Assembly: GCF_011762125.1 (NCBI RefSeq)
Contig: NZ_JAASQN010000001.1
Location: 1,426,001-1,490,000 of the forward strand
DNA from: Sphingopyxis panaciterrae
GTDB lineage: Bacteria; Pseudomonadota; Alphaproteobacteria; Sphingomonadales; Sphingomonadaceae
DNA: 64,000 bases
Direction: 5' to 3'
A model generated the notes under the pieces. It ran no database searches. It saw nothing but the letters and a program-made list of their open reading frames with translations, and was not told where the DNA came from. The position numbers and the translations under genes are program-made. Below are positions 27,311 to 37,468 of the stretch, in pieces; positions within the stretch are counted from its first letter, which is position 1, and every line of letters begins with the position of its first letter.

Positions 27311-29116
27311 ATGGCGAGCATCAAATTCTTCCACACATCGTTGATCGCGCTGGCAATGCTGGCGACCGCGGCGCCGATATCGGTGATGGCGCAGGATGCC
27401 GTGCAGCAGGACGATGAAGACGCCAACCTCGACAGCATCATCGTCAGCGGCGCCCGTATCCGTCAGGGCGGCGCGCAGGATATCCAGCATTTTCGTTCGA
27501 TGGCGCTGACCGCGATCAGCTTGCCGCGGCCCGAATCGCTGAGTGTCGAGGGATTGCTCGGCGAGCATGATCTGACCTTGCCCGCCCGTGGTGCCTGTGC
27601 CGAGCTTTTCTGCCTCAATGTGCAGGCGATGCCGGCGAGCCTGCCGACGCGGCCGGACGACCTGCTATTCCTTGGCATGGCGTTCGACAGCAATATCGAT
27701 GCCGAAAGCTGGAAGCGCGAACCGCTCAGCATCATGGCCGTCGTCGATCGCTCGGGCTCGATGGACGGATCTCCGATTGCCAATGTGAAGGCGGCGCTGC
27801 ACCAGATGGTCGACGAACTGGGGCCGAAGGACCGGCTTGGTATCGTCATCTATGGCACCAATTCGAACGTCCATCTTTCGCCGACGGCGGCGCAGGGCAA
27901 CAAGCAGGTGTTGCACGCGGCGATCGATACGATCGCGATCGACGGCTCGACATCGATGGAGGCGGGGCTGACGCTTGGCTATGCCACCGCCATTGCCGAG
28001 GCCGGGCAATTCGGCGGCAAGGTGCGGATGATGCTCTTCACCGACGAGCAGCCCAACACCGGCCGTACCGATGCGGGCAGCTTCATGGCGATGGCCGAGG
28101 ACGCGTCGAGGCGCGGGATCGGGCTCACCACCATCGGCGTTGGCGTGCAATATGACGGCGCCCTCGCCACGAAGATATCGAGCGTCCGCGGCGGCAACCT
28201 GTTCTTCGTCGCGGGCCCTGAAAAGGGCGGCGAGCTGATGCGGAAGGAATTCCGCAATATGGTGAGCGAGGTGGCGCACGACCTCATCATGACGCTGACG
28301 CCGCATGCCGGATATCGGATCAGCGGCGTCTTCGGCGTTCCCGACGGGCTGATGACCGAGGGCAAGGACGGCGCGATCGCGGTCACCGTGCCGACGGCCT
28401 TTCTGTCGTCGAACGGCGGCGGCATCTACGCTTCGCTCGGCAAGGCCGAAGGCCGGGCGCATTTGCCTACGGCGACGCTGGCGGACGGCTCGCCGCTGAT
28501 GGATGTGTCGCTGACCTATGTCAGCGCGCTCGATGGCAGCAAGCATGGCGATGCGCTGAGCATCGGCGCGCCGACGGCGGAGCCCGCGGCCAATCTGCGG
28601 CTCGCGCAGACGCTGGTCGATCAATATCTTGTGCTCGATGCGGCGACGCGGGCGTTTCACCGCGACGGCAATGCGAAACAGGCCTTCGCGCTGCTCGACG
28701 GGCTGCAGACGCGGCTTGCCGGGGTTGATTATGCCGATCTGAAGGATGAGCGCGAGCTGGTCGACACGATGCGCAGCAAGGCGGCGATCTATGCAGGTTA
28801 TGGCGGCGAGGTACCGAAGGACATGCAGCCGATGCGCGTGCTCGGCAAATGGCGCGTCGTTGCGCTGAACGGGGTCGAAGACCTGTCGCGCAACGACGTC
28901 GTCGAATTCACCGACAATGACGAGTTTATCACCTATTTCCAGCGCCCGCTGCGCGGCGATGACGAAATGTACCAGGGTTTCCAGATCAATGAGCGGGAAA
29001 TCTATATCCCCGAAGGGGATCTGCGCATGCGCTACTGGATCGATGGTGACCGGTTGCGGATGAAGTCGTCTGACGGCAATGTGCGGATCGTGCTGGAGCG
29101 CGAAACGAAGAGTTGA
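27311..29116 (+). CDS. Secreted YfbK-like vWA protein with TonB-box-like motif
   Basis: 601 residues. Signal peptide 1-27 ends VMAQ. An acidic stretch leads to DSIIVSGARIRQGG at 41-54, much like a TonB box. The vWA domain carries MIDAS DRSGSM at 146-151 and is followed by a beta-rich region as in YfbK. From about 510 an extra C-terminal domain starts VLGKWRVVALNGVEDLS and looks lipocalin-like. ATG 27311 follows GGGAG. Likely periplasmic or surface exposed. The partner is unknown. It converges on era across a GC-rich hairpin. Confidence 0.8.
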   Translation: MASIKFFHTSLIALAMLATAAPISVMAQDAVQQDDEDANLDSIIVSGARIRQGGAQDIQHFRSMALTAISLPRPESLSVEGLLGEHDLTLPARGACAELFCLNVQAMPASLPTRPDDLLFLGMAFDSNIDAESWKREPLSIMAVVDRSGSMDGSPIANVKAALHQMVDELGPKDRLGIVIYGTNSNVHLSPTAAQGNKQVLHAAIDTIAIDGSTSMEAGLTLGYATAIAEAGQFGGKVRMMLFTDEQPNTGRTDAGSFMAMAEDASRRGIGLTTIGVGVQYDGALATKISSVRGGNLFFVAGPEKGGELMRKEFRNMVSEVAHDLIMTLTPHAGYRISGVFGVPDGLMTEGKDGAIAVTVPTAFLSSNGGGIYASLGKAEGRAHLPTATLADGSPLMDVSLTYVSALDGSKHGDALSIGAPTAEPAANLRLAQTLVDQYLVLDAATRAFHRDGNAKQAFALLDGLQTRLAGVDYADLKDERELVDTMRSKAAIYAGYGGEVPKDMQPMRVLGKWRVVALNGVEDLSRNDVVEFTDNDEFITYFQRPLRGDDEMYQGFQINEREIYIPEGDLRMRYWIDGDRLRMKSSDGNVRIVLERETKS

Positions 29117-29133
29117 GGCATGGGGGCGCTTGG

Positions 29134-29155
29134 GGCGGCGCGGTCGGGCGCCGCC
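29134..29155. terminator. Bidirectional hairpin between convergent genes
   Basis: GGCGGCGC at 29134-29141 pairs with GCGCCGCC at 29148-29155. It lies in the 40-base gap between the convergent vWA gene and era and could stop transcripts from both sides. Confidence 0.45.
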
Positions 29156-29156
29156 A

Positions 29157-30050
29157 TCAATCGACCCAGTCGAGCCCCATGTCGCGATAGACGCTGCGGT
29201 CCTCGTCCCAGTTGGCCTTCACCTTGACGTGCAGGAACAGATGGACCTTGCGTCCCAGTATCTCCGCCAGCTCGGCGCGTGAGCGGCTGCCGATTTCCTT
29301 GATGCGCTCGCCCTTGTGGCCGAGGATGATTGCACGTTGGTTATCGCGCGCGACCAGGATCTGTTGGTGGATTTCGGCGCTGCCGTCCTTGCGGGTCGAA
29401 AATTTCTCGGTCTCGACGGTCGACTGATACGGCAATTCCTCGTGAAGCTGGCGATAGAGCTGTTCGCGGGTGATTTCGGCGGCGAGCATCCGCTCGGGCG
29501 CGTCGCTGACCTCGTCCTCGGGGAAATGCCATGGTCCCTCGGGCATCAGCGCGGCGAGGTTCGCCTTGAGTTCGGGGACTCCGTCGCCGCTGCTTGCCGA
29601 AATGAAGAAGGTTTCGTCGAACGCGACACGCGAATTGAGGTCGGTCGCGATGGTCAGCAACTTGTCCTTCTTGGTCAGGTCGACCTTGTTGAGGATCAGA
29701 TATTTCCGCTCGGGCCGGTTCGCAATGCCTTCGAGCACGCGCTCGACCCGGCCCGTCAGCTTCGCCGCGGCATCGACCATGACGAGGATCGCTTCGGCCT
29801 GGTCCAGGCTGTTCCACGCCGCCGCGACCATCGCGCGGTCGAGCCGGCGGGTCGGCGCGAAGATACCCGGCGTGTCGATCAGCACGATCTGCGCCTCGTC
29901 CTCCATTGCCACGCCCATCAGGCGCGTCCGCGTCGTCTGCGCCTTTGGGCTGACGATCGCGACCTTCTGGCCGACGAGCGCATTGACGAGGGTCGATTTG
30001 CCCGCATTGGGCGCGCCGACGACCGCGACGAAACCGCAACGCTGGATCAT
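29157..30050 (-). CDS. era: GTPase Era
   Basis: 297 residues. Era binds 16S rRNA and helps assemble the 30S ribosomal subunit. GTPase motifs are G1 GAPNAGKST at 12-20, DTPG at 59-62 and NKVD at 121-124. The C-terminal KH domain includes [18 protein letters not shown]. The start overlaps the rnc stop by four bases, giving the usual lepB-rnc-era operon. Confidence 0.96.
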   Translation of the reverse strand: MIQRCGFVAVVGAPNAGKSTLVNALVGQKVAIVSPKAQTTRTRLMGVAMEDEAQIVLIDTPGIFAPTRRLDRAMVAAAWNSLDQAEAILVMVDAAAKLTGRVERVLEGIANRPERKYLILNKVDLTKKDKLLTIATDLNSRVAFDETFFISASSGDGVPELKANLAALMPEGPWHFPEDEVSDAPERMLAAEITREQLYRQLHEELPYQSTVETEKFSTRKDGSAEIHQQILVARDNQRAIILGHKGERIKEIGSRSRAELAEILGRKVHLFLHVKVKANWDEDRSVYRDMGLDWVD

Positions 30051-30727
30051 AACTTCATTCCTTCGAGTTCGGCGAGAAGCGCCGTTGCGGCCGCCTTTTC
30101 GGCCGCTTGCTTGCTCGCGCCTTCGGCTTCGGCGCGCGCCAGCTTGCCGATGCTGACCGCGACGCGAAAGCGCGGCGCATGGTCCGGGCCCTCGCGCGCG
30201 ACGATTTCATATTCGGGCGGGCGACGCTTGCGCGCCAGCGCCCATTCTTGCAGCGCCGCCTTGGGATGCTTGGGCGCCGCCTGCTGGCCCTCGATCATCG
30301 CGCCCCAATGCGTCAGGATGAACGCCCGCGCGGCGCCGGCGCCCTGATCGAGGTAGAGCGCGCCGATCAGCGCCTCGATTGCGTCGGCGGCAATGTTGTC
30401 GCTGTGGCGCCCGCCGTCATTGCGGGCTTGCGGACCGAAACGGACGAGCGCCGAAAGGTCGAGCCGGCGCGCAATAGCGGCGCAGGTTTCGCCCGACGCC
30501 AGCGCGTGAAGCCGCGACGACAGCTCGCCTTCGGCTGCGGCGGGAAAACGCGTATAGAGTTCCGACGCGATCACGAGCCCGAGGACCCGGTCACCCAGAA
30601 ATTCGAGCCGCTGATAATCGGCGCGCCCGGTGCTGCCGTGGGTCAGGGCCTGGTCATAGAGTGCCAGGTCGCCCGGGGCGCAGCCGATAATCCCGGCGAG
30701 CGCCCCGGTGTCGAGTGGGTCGCTCAA
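30047..30727 (-). CDS. rnc: Ribonuclease III
   Basis: 226 residues, with a TTG start overlapping the lepB stop (TTGA). RNase III cuts double-stranded RNA, including rRNA precursors. The signature [11 protein letters not shown] is at 40-50 and a double-stranded RNA-binding domain fills the C-terminus ([10 protein letters not shown] onward). No ATG or GTG is available near the conserved N-terminus, so the TTG is the only sensible start and the gene depends on translation of lepB. Confidence 0.94.
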   Translation of the reverse strand: MSDPLDTGALAGIIGCAPGDLALYDQALTHGSTGRADYQRLEFLGDRVLGLVIASELYTRFPAAAEGELSSRLHALASGETCAAIARRLDLSALVRFGPQARNDGGRHSDNIAADAIEALIGALYLDQGAGAARAFILTHWGAMIEGQQAAPKHPKAALQEWALARKRRPPEYEIVAREGPDHAPRFRVAVSIGKLARAEAEGASKQAAEKAAATALLAELEGMKL

Positions 30728-31614
30728 AAACCGTCCCCGATGCGGCTCCAGCGCGCCGCGGTGAACCAACTGATCGGGTTGAACCAGCTCGCCGACCCGT
30801 CGGTCGAGAACATGCCGACCAGCGCATGGCCGACGAGATTCTTTTCGGGGACCAGGCCGATGCCCTGGTTTTCGATCGCTGGGAAACGGCTGTCGGCGCT
30901 GCGGTCGCGGTTGTCGCCCATCAGGAACAAATGGCCTTCGGGGACGACGACGAGCGGCGTATTGTCCTCGGGGATCGTCGTGATATCGAGGATCGCATAG
31001 CTTTTGCCGCCGGGCAGCGTTTCCCTGAACTGCTTGTAGCGGCACTGGCGCTGGCCGTTCACGACCTCTTCGAATTCGGGCGAATAGCAGGGCAGGGTGC
31101 CCGTTGCGCGCGACGCCTCGATCATGTTCGCCGTCACCGGAATGACGAAATCGGGCATCGTCTCGCGCTTCACCGGCGCGCCGTTGAGCCAGACGATGCC
31201 GTCGCGGACCTGGACGCTGTCTCCCGGCAGCCCGATCACGCGCTTGATATAATCATTGTCGGCGACCGGCGGCGCCTTGAACACGACGACGTCGCCGCGT
31301 TCGGGAGTACGCGCGAAAATACGGCCGGGGATCAGCGGGACGCTGAACGGCAGGCTGTATTTCGAATAGCCATAGGCCATTTTGTTGACGAGCAGATAGT
31401 CGCCGATCAGCAACCGCGGCTGCATCGATTCCGACGGAATGTTGAAGGGCGACAGGAAAAAGCTGCGGAAAATCAACACCGCGATCGCCAACAGGGCGAG
31501 AAAGCGGACGGTGTCGACCGCCTCTTCCTTCGCCGATACCGGCGCTGGCGTCGGCGAGGTCGGGGAAGGCTGGCTGGCGGGCGCGTTATCGGCGGTAAAG
31601 CTGGCTTCGGTCAT
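30724..31614 (-). CDS. lepB: Signal peptidase I
   Basis: 296 residues, inner membrane serine/lysine protease that removes signal peptides. A Pro/Ser-rich cytoplasmic N-terminus precedes one membrane helix (about 37-53). The catalytic serine is S63 in PSESMQP and the general base is K124 in [19 protein letters not shown] is the conserved box E. ATG 31614 is chosen because the frame open upstream is non-coding. First gene of lepB-rnc-era. Confidence 0.95.
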   Translation of the reverse strand: MTEASFTADNAPASQPSPTSPTPAPVSAKEEAVDTVRFLALLAIAVLIFRSFFLSPFNIPSESMQPRLLIGDYLLVNKMAYGYSKYSLPFSVPLIPGRIFARTPERGDVVVFKAPPVADNDYIKRVIGLPGDSVQVRDGIVWLNGAPVKRETMPDFVIPVTANMIEASRATGTLPCYSPEFEEVVNGQRQCRYKQFRETLPGGKSYAILDITTIPEDNTPLVVVPEGHLFLMGDNRDRSADSRFPAIENQGIGLVPEKNLVGHALVGMFSTDGSASWFNPISWFTAARWSRIGDGF

Positions 31615-31718
31615 CTCGCGGCATTGGCGATGAATAGGTTGCCACGTCAAGCGAATATCGGCGGATGACGCTGGCGCATGCGCGGCCATGAGCTTAGGTA
31701 AAGCGCACATCTCACTCC

Positions 31719-31800
31719 CGTTCGCATCGAGCGAAGCCGGGATGCCCGCCGGTGTTGCACAAGACTGGATGGGTGTCTCGACTTCGCTCGACACCAACGG
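31719..31800. repeat. ~80-base palindromic element, copy A
   Basis: Begins CGTTCGCATCGAGCGAAG and ends CTTCGCTCGACACCAACGG. The same element occurs in the opposite orientation at 50008-50085 with almost identical arms. It fills much of the gap between divergent lepB and pgi. Confidence 0.65.
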
Positions 31801-31818
31801 AATTACAAGGAAGCTCTG

Positions 31819-33324
31819 ATGACCGCAGCGTCCAACGCCTGGCAGGCCCTCGCCGACTGGCAGCCACGGCAATTGACCGATCTCGTGGCGATCGATCCCG
31901 AAGCGCGATTGCAGGCGCTGGTGCGCAGCGTCGCCGATATAAGGTTCGATTTCGCCAAGACCCATCTCGACGATGGCGCGGTCGCAATCCTTTCCGGCCT
32001 TGCCGAAGCGCGGGATTTCGCGGGTCGCCGCAAGACGCTCTTTTCGGGCGGCATCGCCAATCCCACCGAAAACCGCGCCGCCGAACATAGCGCCGAGCGT
32101 GGCGACGGGGCGCCCGAGTCGGTGCATGCCGCGCAAGCGCTGCACCAGCGGATGCGGATGCTGATCGACGCGATCGAGGCGGGGGCGTTCGGCGAGATCC
32201 GCCACCTGCTCCACATCGGCATCGGCGGTTCGGCGCTCGGCCCCGACCTGCTCGTCGACGCGCTGGGCCGCGACAGTTCGCGTTACGATGTTGCGGTGGT
32301 TTCGAACGTCGACGGCGCGGCGCTGTCCGAAGCGTTCGCCAAGTTCAGCCCCGAACATACCCTCGTCGCGGTGGCTTCGAAGACCTTCACCACCACCGAA
32401 ACCCTGCTCAACGCCGCGTCGGCGCTGCAATGGCTGGAAGAGGGCGGCGTCGACGATCCGATCGGCCGCGTGATCGCGCTGACCGCGATGCCCGAACGCG
32501 CCATCGAATGGGGCGTCGACGAAACGCGCATCCTGCCGTTCAATGAAACCGTTGGTGGCCGCTATTCGCTCTGGTCGTCGATCGGTTTTCCCGCGGCGCT
32601 CGCGCTCGGTTGGGACGCTTTTGCCGACCTACTCGAGGGCGCGGCCGAAATGGATCGCCATTTCCGGCTCACCAATGGCGCCGACAATATCTGCCTGCTC
32701 GCCGCCTTTGCCGATCAGGTCTACGCCAATCGCCTGGGTTGCCAGACGCGCGCCGTCTTTGCCTATGACGAACGGCTGCGCCTGCTGCCGGACTATCTCC
32801 AACAGCTCGAAATGGAATCCAACGGCAAGTCGGTGACGCTGGGCGGCGAGCCCGTTGGGCGCCACAGTGCACCGATTACGTGGGGCGGCGTCGGTACCGA
32901 CGCGCAGCATGCCGTGTTCCAGTTGCTTCATCAGGGCACGCATCTGATCCCGGTCGAATTCGTCGTCGCGCGCGAGCCCGACCATCTGCTCGACGACGCG
33001 CATCATGAAACGCTGGTCGCCAATTGCATCGCGCAGGGGGCAGCGCTGATGACGGGGCGGGCGAGCGACGATGGCGCGCGAAACTATCCGGGAAACCGAC
33101 CCTCGACGACGATCCTGCTCGATCAGGTGACGCCGCGCAGCCTGGGCGCGCTCATCGCCTTTTACGAGCATCGCGTCTTCGCCAACGCTGTCCTGCTCGG
33201 GATCAATCCCTTCGACCAGTTCGGCGTCGAACTCGGCAAGGAAATGGCCAAGGGGCTTGCCGAAGGAACGGTCGAATTCGATCCCGCGACGCGGGCGCTG
33301 ATGCACGCGGCGCTCGGCGACTGA
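31819..33324 (+). CDS. pgi: Glucose-6-phosphate isomerase
   Basis: 501 residues. It interconverts glucose-6-phosphate and fructose-6-phosphate. NPTENRAAEH at 81-90 and GIGGSALGP at 134-142 are family signatures, with LPDYLQQLEMESNGKS further on. Length fits the shorter bacterial PGI. It diverges from lepB. The 105 bases to gor contain no strong terminator. Confidence 0.95.
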   Translation: MTAASNAWQALADWQPRQLTDLVAIDPEARLQALVRSVADIRFDFAKTHLDDGAVAILSGLAEARDFAGRRKTLFSGGIANPTENRAAEHSAERGDGAPESVHAAQALHQRMRMLIDAIEAGAFGEIRHLLHIGIGGSALGPDLLVDALGRDSSRYDVAVVSNVDGAALSEAFAKFSPEHTLVAVASKTFTTTETLLNAASALQWLEEGGVDDPIGRVIALTAMPERAIEWGVDETRILPFNETVGGRYSLWSSIGFPAALALGWDAFADLLEGAAEMDRHFRLTNGADNICLLAAFADQVYANRLGCQTRAVFAYDERLRLLPDYLQQLEMESNGKSVTLGGEPVGRHSAPITWGGVGTDAQHAVFQLLHQGTHLIPVEFVVAREPDHLLDDAHHETLVANCIAQGAALMTGRASDDGARNYPGNRPSTTILLDQVTPRSLGALIAFYEHRVFANAVLLGINPFDQFGVELGKEMAKGLAEGTVEFDPATRALMHAALGD

Positions 33325-33430
33325 GCGGGCGAGCACTGTCACTGAGCGCAAAATTCGATTGGCAAGGCGTCGAACCATAACCACATAGGCCGCACCAGCA
33401 TTCTTTCATCACAAGAGCGGGGGCCGTTTA

Positions 33431-34777
33431 ATGAGCGCGTTTGACTATGATCTGTTTGTCATCGGGGCGGGATCGGGCGGCGTTCGCGCGTCGCGCGTCG
33501 CGGCATCCTATGGCGCGCGCGTCGCGGTGGCGGAGGAGCATCGGGTCGGCGGTACATGCGTGATTCGAGGATGCGTTCCCAAAAAGCTGCTCGTCTATGG
33601 TGCCCACTTTGCCGAAGATCTGAAGGACGCGCGCCATTTCGGCTGGGACGTTCCCGATTGCCATTTCGACTGGGATCGGCTTCGTGACAATGTGCTGGCC
33701 GAAGTCACGCGGCTCGAAGGCCTCTATGGCCAGACGCTCGACAATCACAAGGTCATGGTTTTCAGGAGCCGTGCCACCGTCGTCGGGCCGCAGAAGGTCC
33801 GGCTGGCCGACGGGCAGGAAATCAGCGCCGAGCGCATCTTGATCGCGACCGGCGGCTGGCCCTTCGTTCCCGAATTTCCGGGCAGCGAGCATGCGATCAC
33901 CTCGAACGAGGTCTTTCATCTTGAAAAATTGCCGAAGCGGATCGTGATCGCGGGTGGCGGTTATATCGCCAACGAGTTCGCGGGTATCTTCAACGAATTC
34001 GGCAGCAAGGTGACGATCGTCAACCGCGGCGACACGATCCTGCGCGGCTATGACGAACAGATCCGCGACCGGCTGCTGCAGATTTCGATGACCAAGGGCA
34101 TCGATTTCAAGTTCAACGCGCCGTTCCAGTCGATCGAGAAGAACGACGACGGGACGCTGGCCGTCCATCTTGAAAATTGCGACGCGATCATCGCCGATGC
34201 GGTGATGATCGCGACCGGGCGGACGCCCAACACGAAGGGGCTCGGGCTCGAGGATGCGGGGGTCGCGCTCGACGCGCACGGCGCAGTCAAGGTCGATGAG
34301 ACCAACCAGTCGTCGGTGCCGAGCATCTATGCCGTCGGCGACGTGACCAACCGCATCCAGCTGACCCCCGTCGCGATCCGCGAGGGCCAGGCATTCGCCG
34401 ACAGCGTTTTCGGCGGCAAGCCGACGGTGGTCGACTACCACAATGTCCCGAGCGCCGTATTCAGCCATCCGCCGATCGGCGCGGTCGGGATGACCGAGGC
34501 CGAGGCGCGCAACAAGCTGGGCAGCATCCGCACCTACACCAGCGATTTTCGCGCGATGAAGAATGTCCTCGCCGGCCGCAACGAGCGGGCGCTGTACAAG
34601 ATGATCGTCAACGCGGCGACCGATCAGGTGGTCGGGCTCCACATGATCGGCCCTGACGCCCCCGAAATCCTGCAGGCTGCTGCCGTCGCGGTGAAGGCGG
34701 GGCTGACCAAGGCCGATTTCGACGCCACCGTTGCGCTGCACCCGAGCATGGCCGAGGAACTGGTGCTGCTGAAATAG
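33431..34777 (+). CDS. gor: Glutathione-disulfide reductase
   Basis: 448 residues, FAD-dependent pyridine nucleotide disulfide reductase that regenerates glutathione with NADPH. FAD motif GAGSGG is at 12-17; the redox disulfide is C43-C48 in GGTCVIRGCVPKK; the NADPH Rossmann motif GGGYIANEFAG is mid-protein. The C-terminal HPSMAEE, with H437 and E442, completes the active site across the dimer. Full length. Confidence 0.94.
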   Translation: MSAFDYDLFVIGAGSGGVRASRVAASYGARVAVAEEHRVGGTCVIRGCVPKKLLVYGAHFAEDLKDARHFGWDVPDCHFDWDRLRDNVLAEVTRLEGLYGQTLDNHKVMVFRSRATVVGPQKVRLADGQEISAERILIATGGWPFVPEFPGSEHAITSNEVFHLEKLPKRIVIAGGGYIANEFAGIFNEFGSKVTIVNRGDTILRGYDEQIRDRLLQISMTKGIDFKFNAPFQSIEKNDDGTLAVHLENCDAIIADAVMIATGRTPNTKGLGLEDAGVALDAHGAVKVDETNQSSVPSIYAVGDVTNRIQLTPVAIREGQAFADSVFGGKPTVVDYHNVPSAVFSHPPIGAVGMTEAEARNKLGSIRTYTSDFRAMKNVLAGRNERALYKMIVNAATDQVVGLHMIGPDAPEILQAAAVAVKAGLTKADFDATVALHPSMAEELVLLK

Positions 34778-34837
34778 CGTTTCGGGCCCGCGCCGAAACG
34801 CGCTATCTTTCGGTCAGCAGGGCAGGGGGATTGTCGC

Positions 34838-35854
34838 ATGGCGGGCACGGCATTGGTCACCGGGGGCAGCGGCTATATCGCGGGCTTCCTGATCCGGCAG
34901 TTGATCGCGAATGGCTGGACCGTTCATACGACGGTCCGCAACCTGAAGCGCGAGGCAGATGTCCGCGGCTGGCTTGATGTCGATAACGACAAGCTCAAAT
35001 TCTTCGCCGCCGATCTGGAGCATGACGCCGGCTGGGCCGAGAGCATCGCCGGATGCTCGCATGTCGCGCATGTCGCGTCGCCTTTTCCGCTCGGCGTGCC
35101 GAAGGATGCAGACGAACTTGTCGTTCCGGCCCGCGAGGGGGCGTTGCGGGCGCTTCGTTTTGCACGGGCGGCTGGGATCAAGCGCTTCGTCCTGACCTCC
35201 TCGATGGCGGCCGTGGCCTATGGCCATGACAACGGCGGCGACATCTACAGCGAGGCCGACTGGACCAACCTCGATAACCCCGATGTCATGCCGTATCCGC
35301 GGTCGAAAACGGTTGCCGAGCGCGCGGCGCGTGACTGGGTGGCCGCCGAAGGGAGCGACATCGAATTCGCCTCGGTCAATCCCGCGGCGGTGTTCGGGCC
35401 GCTGCTTTCGGACGACCTGTCGACCTCGATCGAGCTGGTGAAGCAATTGCTCGAGGGCAAGGTGCCGATGTGTCCCGACATCGGTTTCGGCATTATCGAC
35501 GTGCGCGACGTCGCCGACCTTCACTATCGCGCTCTGACCGCCGAAGGGGTCAAGGACGAACGCTATATCTGCTCGGGCCCATTCCTGAAGATGATCGATG
35601 TCGCGAACATCCTGACCGCGAACCTTGGCGATAGGGCGAAGAAGGTGCCGACGCGCAAGATGCCCGACTGGCTGTTCAAGCTGTTCGCGCTCGTCCGGCC
35701 CGAATTGAAGCAGCTGGTTGCCGAGCTTGGCAATGTTCGGGGCGGCGATAGCCGCCATGCGATGCAATCGCTCGGCTGGACGATGCGCTCGCCCGAGGAT
35801 GCGATCCTCGCGACGGCGCATAGTCTGATCGAGCGGGGGATTGTGAGGGTGTAA
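34838..35854 (+). CDS. Extended SDR reductase (dihydroflavonol-reductase-like)
   Basis: 338 residues. TGGSGYIAG at 8-16 is the NAD(P) motif of extended short-chain dehydrogenases, and YPRSK holds the catalytic Tyr and Lys. HVASPFPLG and the middle region resemble dihydroflavonol 4-reductase and cinnamoyl/aldehyde reductase relatives. It probably reduces a carbonyl with NADPH; the substrate is unknown. Start follows GCAGGGGG. Sits 60 bases after gor. Confidence 0.85.
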   Translation: MAGTALVTGGSGYIAGFLIRQLIANGWTVHTTVRNLKREADVRGWLDVDNDKLKFFAADLEHDAGWAESIAGCSHVAHVASPFPLGVPKDADELVVPAREGALRALRFARAAGIKRFVLTSSMAAVAYGHDNGGDIYSEADWTNLDNPDVMPYPRSKTVAERAARDWVAAEGSDIEFASVNPAAVFGPLLSDDLSTSIELVKQLLEGKVPMCPDIGFGIIDVRDVADLHYRALTAEGVKDERYICSGPFLKMIDVANILTANLGDRAKKVPTRKMPDWLFKLFALVRPELKQLVAELGNVRGGDSRHAMQSLGWTMRSPEDAILATAHSLIERGIVRV

Positions 35855-35858
35855 AATC

Positions 35859-35880
35859 CCCCTCCCGCAAGCGGGAAGGG
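35859..35880. terminator. CCCTCCCGC-type hairpin
   Basis: CCCTCCCGC, an AA loop, and GCGGGAAGGG just after the reductase stop. It belongs to the same small palindrome family as 44883-44904 and probably ends the gor-side transcript. Confidence 0.5.
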
Positions 35881-35940
35881 AGAGTTGTCACGCATTCGCG
35901 CCTTCCTCGATTTTCTCGACGAGGAATTGACGATCGAGCC

Positions 35941-37350
35941 TTAGCCGATCCGGTACGGCACGACATCGCGCCGGTCGGGATCGACCAGGATCGGCCGGTC
36001 GCTCGGCGGAAAGGCGCGCTGGTCGCAATCGTCGCGCGGACAGATGCGGCACGACAGGCCGATGCGCGTTGCGGCCTGCGGCGCGGCGACATCGACGCCA
36101 TCGGCATAGACGAAATCGCCGGCATATTGCGCCTCGCACCCCAGCGCGACGGCGTAACGGCGCGGGCTGCGCGCATAGCTGCCCGACGGCTTCACCAGCC
36201 CCTTCGCCATCGACACATAGCGCAGCCCGTCGGGCGTTTCGGCGAGCTGGAACAATATGCGGTCGGGGATCGCCGCCGCCTCGTGGACGATCCACAGCGG
36301 ACAGGCGCCGCCGAAGCGTGCGAACTGCAGCCGCGTCGCGCTGTGCCGCTTGGTGATATTGCCCGCCATGTCGACGCGGCAGAAGAACATCGGAATGCCG
36401 CGCGCGCCGGGACGCTGAAGCGTCGACAGGCGGTGGCACGCCTGTTCGAAGCTGACGCCATATTCGAGCCGCAGCCGGTCGATGTCGTGCCGTACCGCCC
36501 GCGCGCTGGCCCGAAACGCGCCATAGGGCATCAGCACCGCGCCCGCGGCATAGTTGGCGAGGCCGACGTGAAGCAACTGGCGCGCCGCGGGCGTGCGCAG
36601 CGGCGAGGCTTCGACGACCGCGGCAATTTCATCGGTGAGCGCGAGCGCCGCAAGCTGGTGCGCCAGTTGGAAGCGCCGGCTTTCGGCGGGCAGCGACGGG
36701 TCGATCACCAGATGCCGCATCGTCGCGTCGAAATCGCGCAGCGCCTGGCTCTGGCGATAGACGATCGAAATGCCGAGCGCATTACGCATCCGCCGCTCGA
36801 TCATTTCGACGGGCGGGGAGGGTGGCGATCCGCTGAGGCTCGCCGCCAGCGCCTCGGCGGCGCGGTCGATGCTGTCGACATAATTGCCCGCATCATGGAA
36901 CCAGTCGCGCACTTCTTCCCATGGCAGGCGGCTGCCTTCGGCGGTGCCGCCCGTCAGCGCCTCGTCGATCATCTGTAATCGCTGTCCGGCGCGGCGATAG
37001 GCGGCATGCAGCGCGACGAACTGGTCGGCGAGCTGCGGCTGCTGCAAAGCGGCGCGTTCGAGCTGCTCGGGGGCGAGCGGCTGCGTCGCGAACAGCGGGT
37101 CGGCCGCGGCCTCGCGCAACGCACCATGGCGCCGGTCGCCGGCGTCGGCCGCGACTTCGTCCCATTCGAGCGGGAACAGCTTTTGCAACCGGTCGAGCAG
37201 CGCCGGGGTCAGCGGCCGGTCATCATGTTCGATTTGGCTGAGGTAGGAAATCGAGATGCCGAGCGTCGCGGCGAACTCGGCCTGTTTCAGCCCGCGCTCG
37301 ATGCGGACCCGCCGCAGCCGCGTTCCTGCAAAAATACGCTGGCGCGTCAT
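35941..37350 (-). CDS. pccR: PccR-like short-chain acyl-CoA regulator (ScfR family)
   Basis: 469 residues. An XRE-type helix-turn-helix (about 10-65, RGLKQAEFAATLGISISYLS) is followed by an IrrE-like middle and a DUF2083 C-terminal domain. The metallopeptidase helix that is HExxH in IrrE reads LAHQLAAL here, so the domain senses rather than cuts. The C-terminal cysteines C434, C437 and C442 in CRICPRDDC are a family mark. ScfR proteins sense short-chain acyl-CoAs. This one diverges from pccB with TTTGCAA elements between, as for Rhodobacter PccR. The symbol is inferred from context. Confidence 0.85.
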   Translation of the reverse strand: MTRQRIFAGTRLRRVRIERGLKQAEFAATLGISISYLSQIEHDDRPLTPALLDRLQKLFPLEWDEVAADAGDRRHGALREAAADPLFATQPLAPEQLERAALQQPQLADQFVALHAAYRRAGQRLQMIDEALTGGTAEGSRLPWEEVRDWFHDAGNYVDSIDRAAEALAASLSGSPPSPPVEMIERRMRNALGISIVYRQSQALRDFDATMRHLVIDPSLPAESRRFQLAHQLAALALTDEIAAVVEASPLRTPAARQLLHVGLANYAAGAVLMPYGAFRASARAVRHDIDRLRLEYGVSFEQACHRLSTLQRPGARGIPMFFCRVDMAGNITKRHSATRLQFARFGGACPLWIVHEAAAIPDRILFQLAETPDGLRYVSMAKGLVKPSGSYARSPRRYAVALGCEAQYAGDFVYADGVDVAAPQAATRIGLSCRICPRDDCDQRAFPPSDRPILVDPDRRDVVPYRIG

Positions 37351-37468
37351 GAAAGGACACTCTCTCAATCGTCCCCGACGCAGGTGCCGGAACGTGCCCC
37401 TCCGTGTGGACCCAGAAAAGACCACGCCCCGACACCCTGAAGACTGTGCGGAACGCGTAAATCCATAG

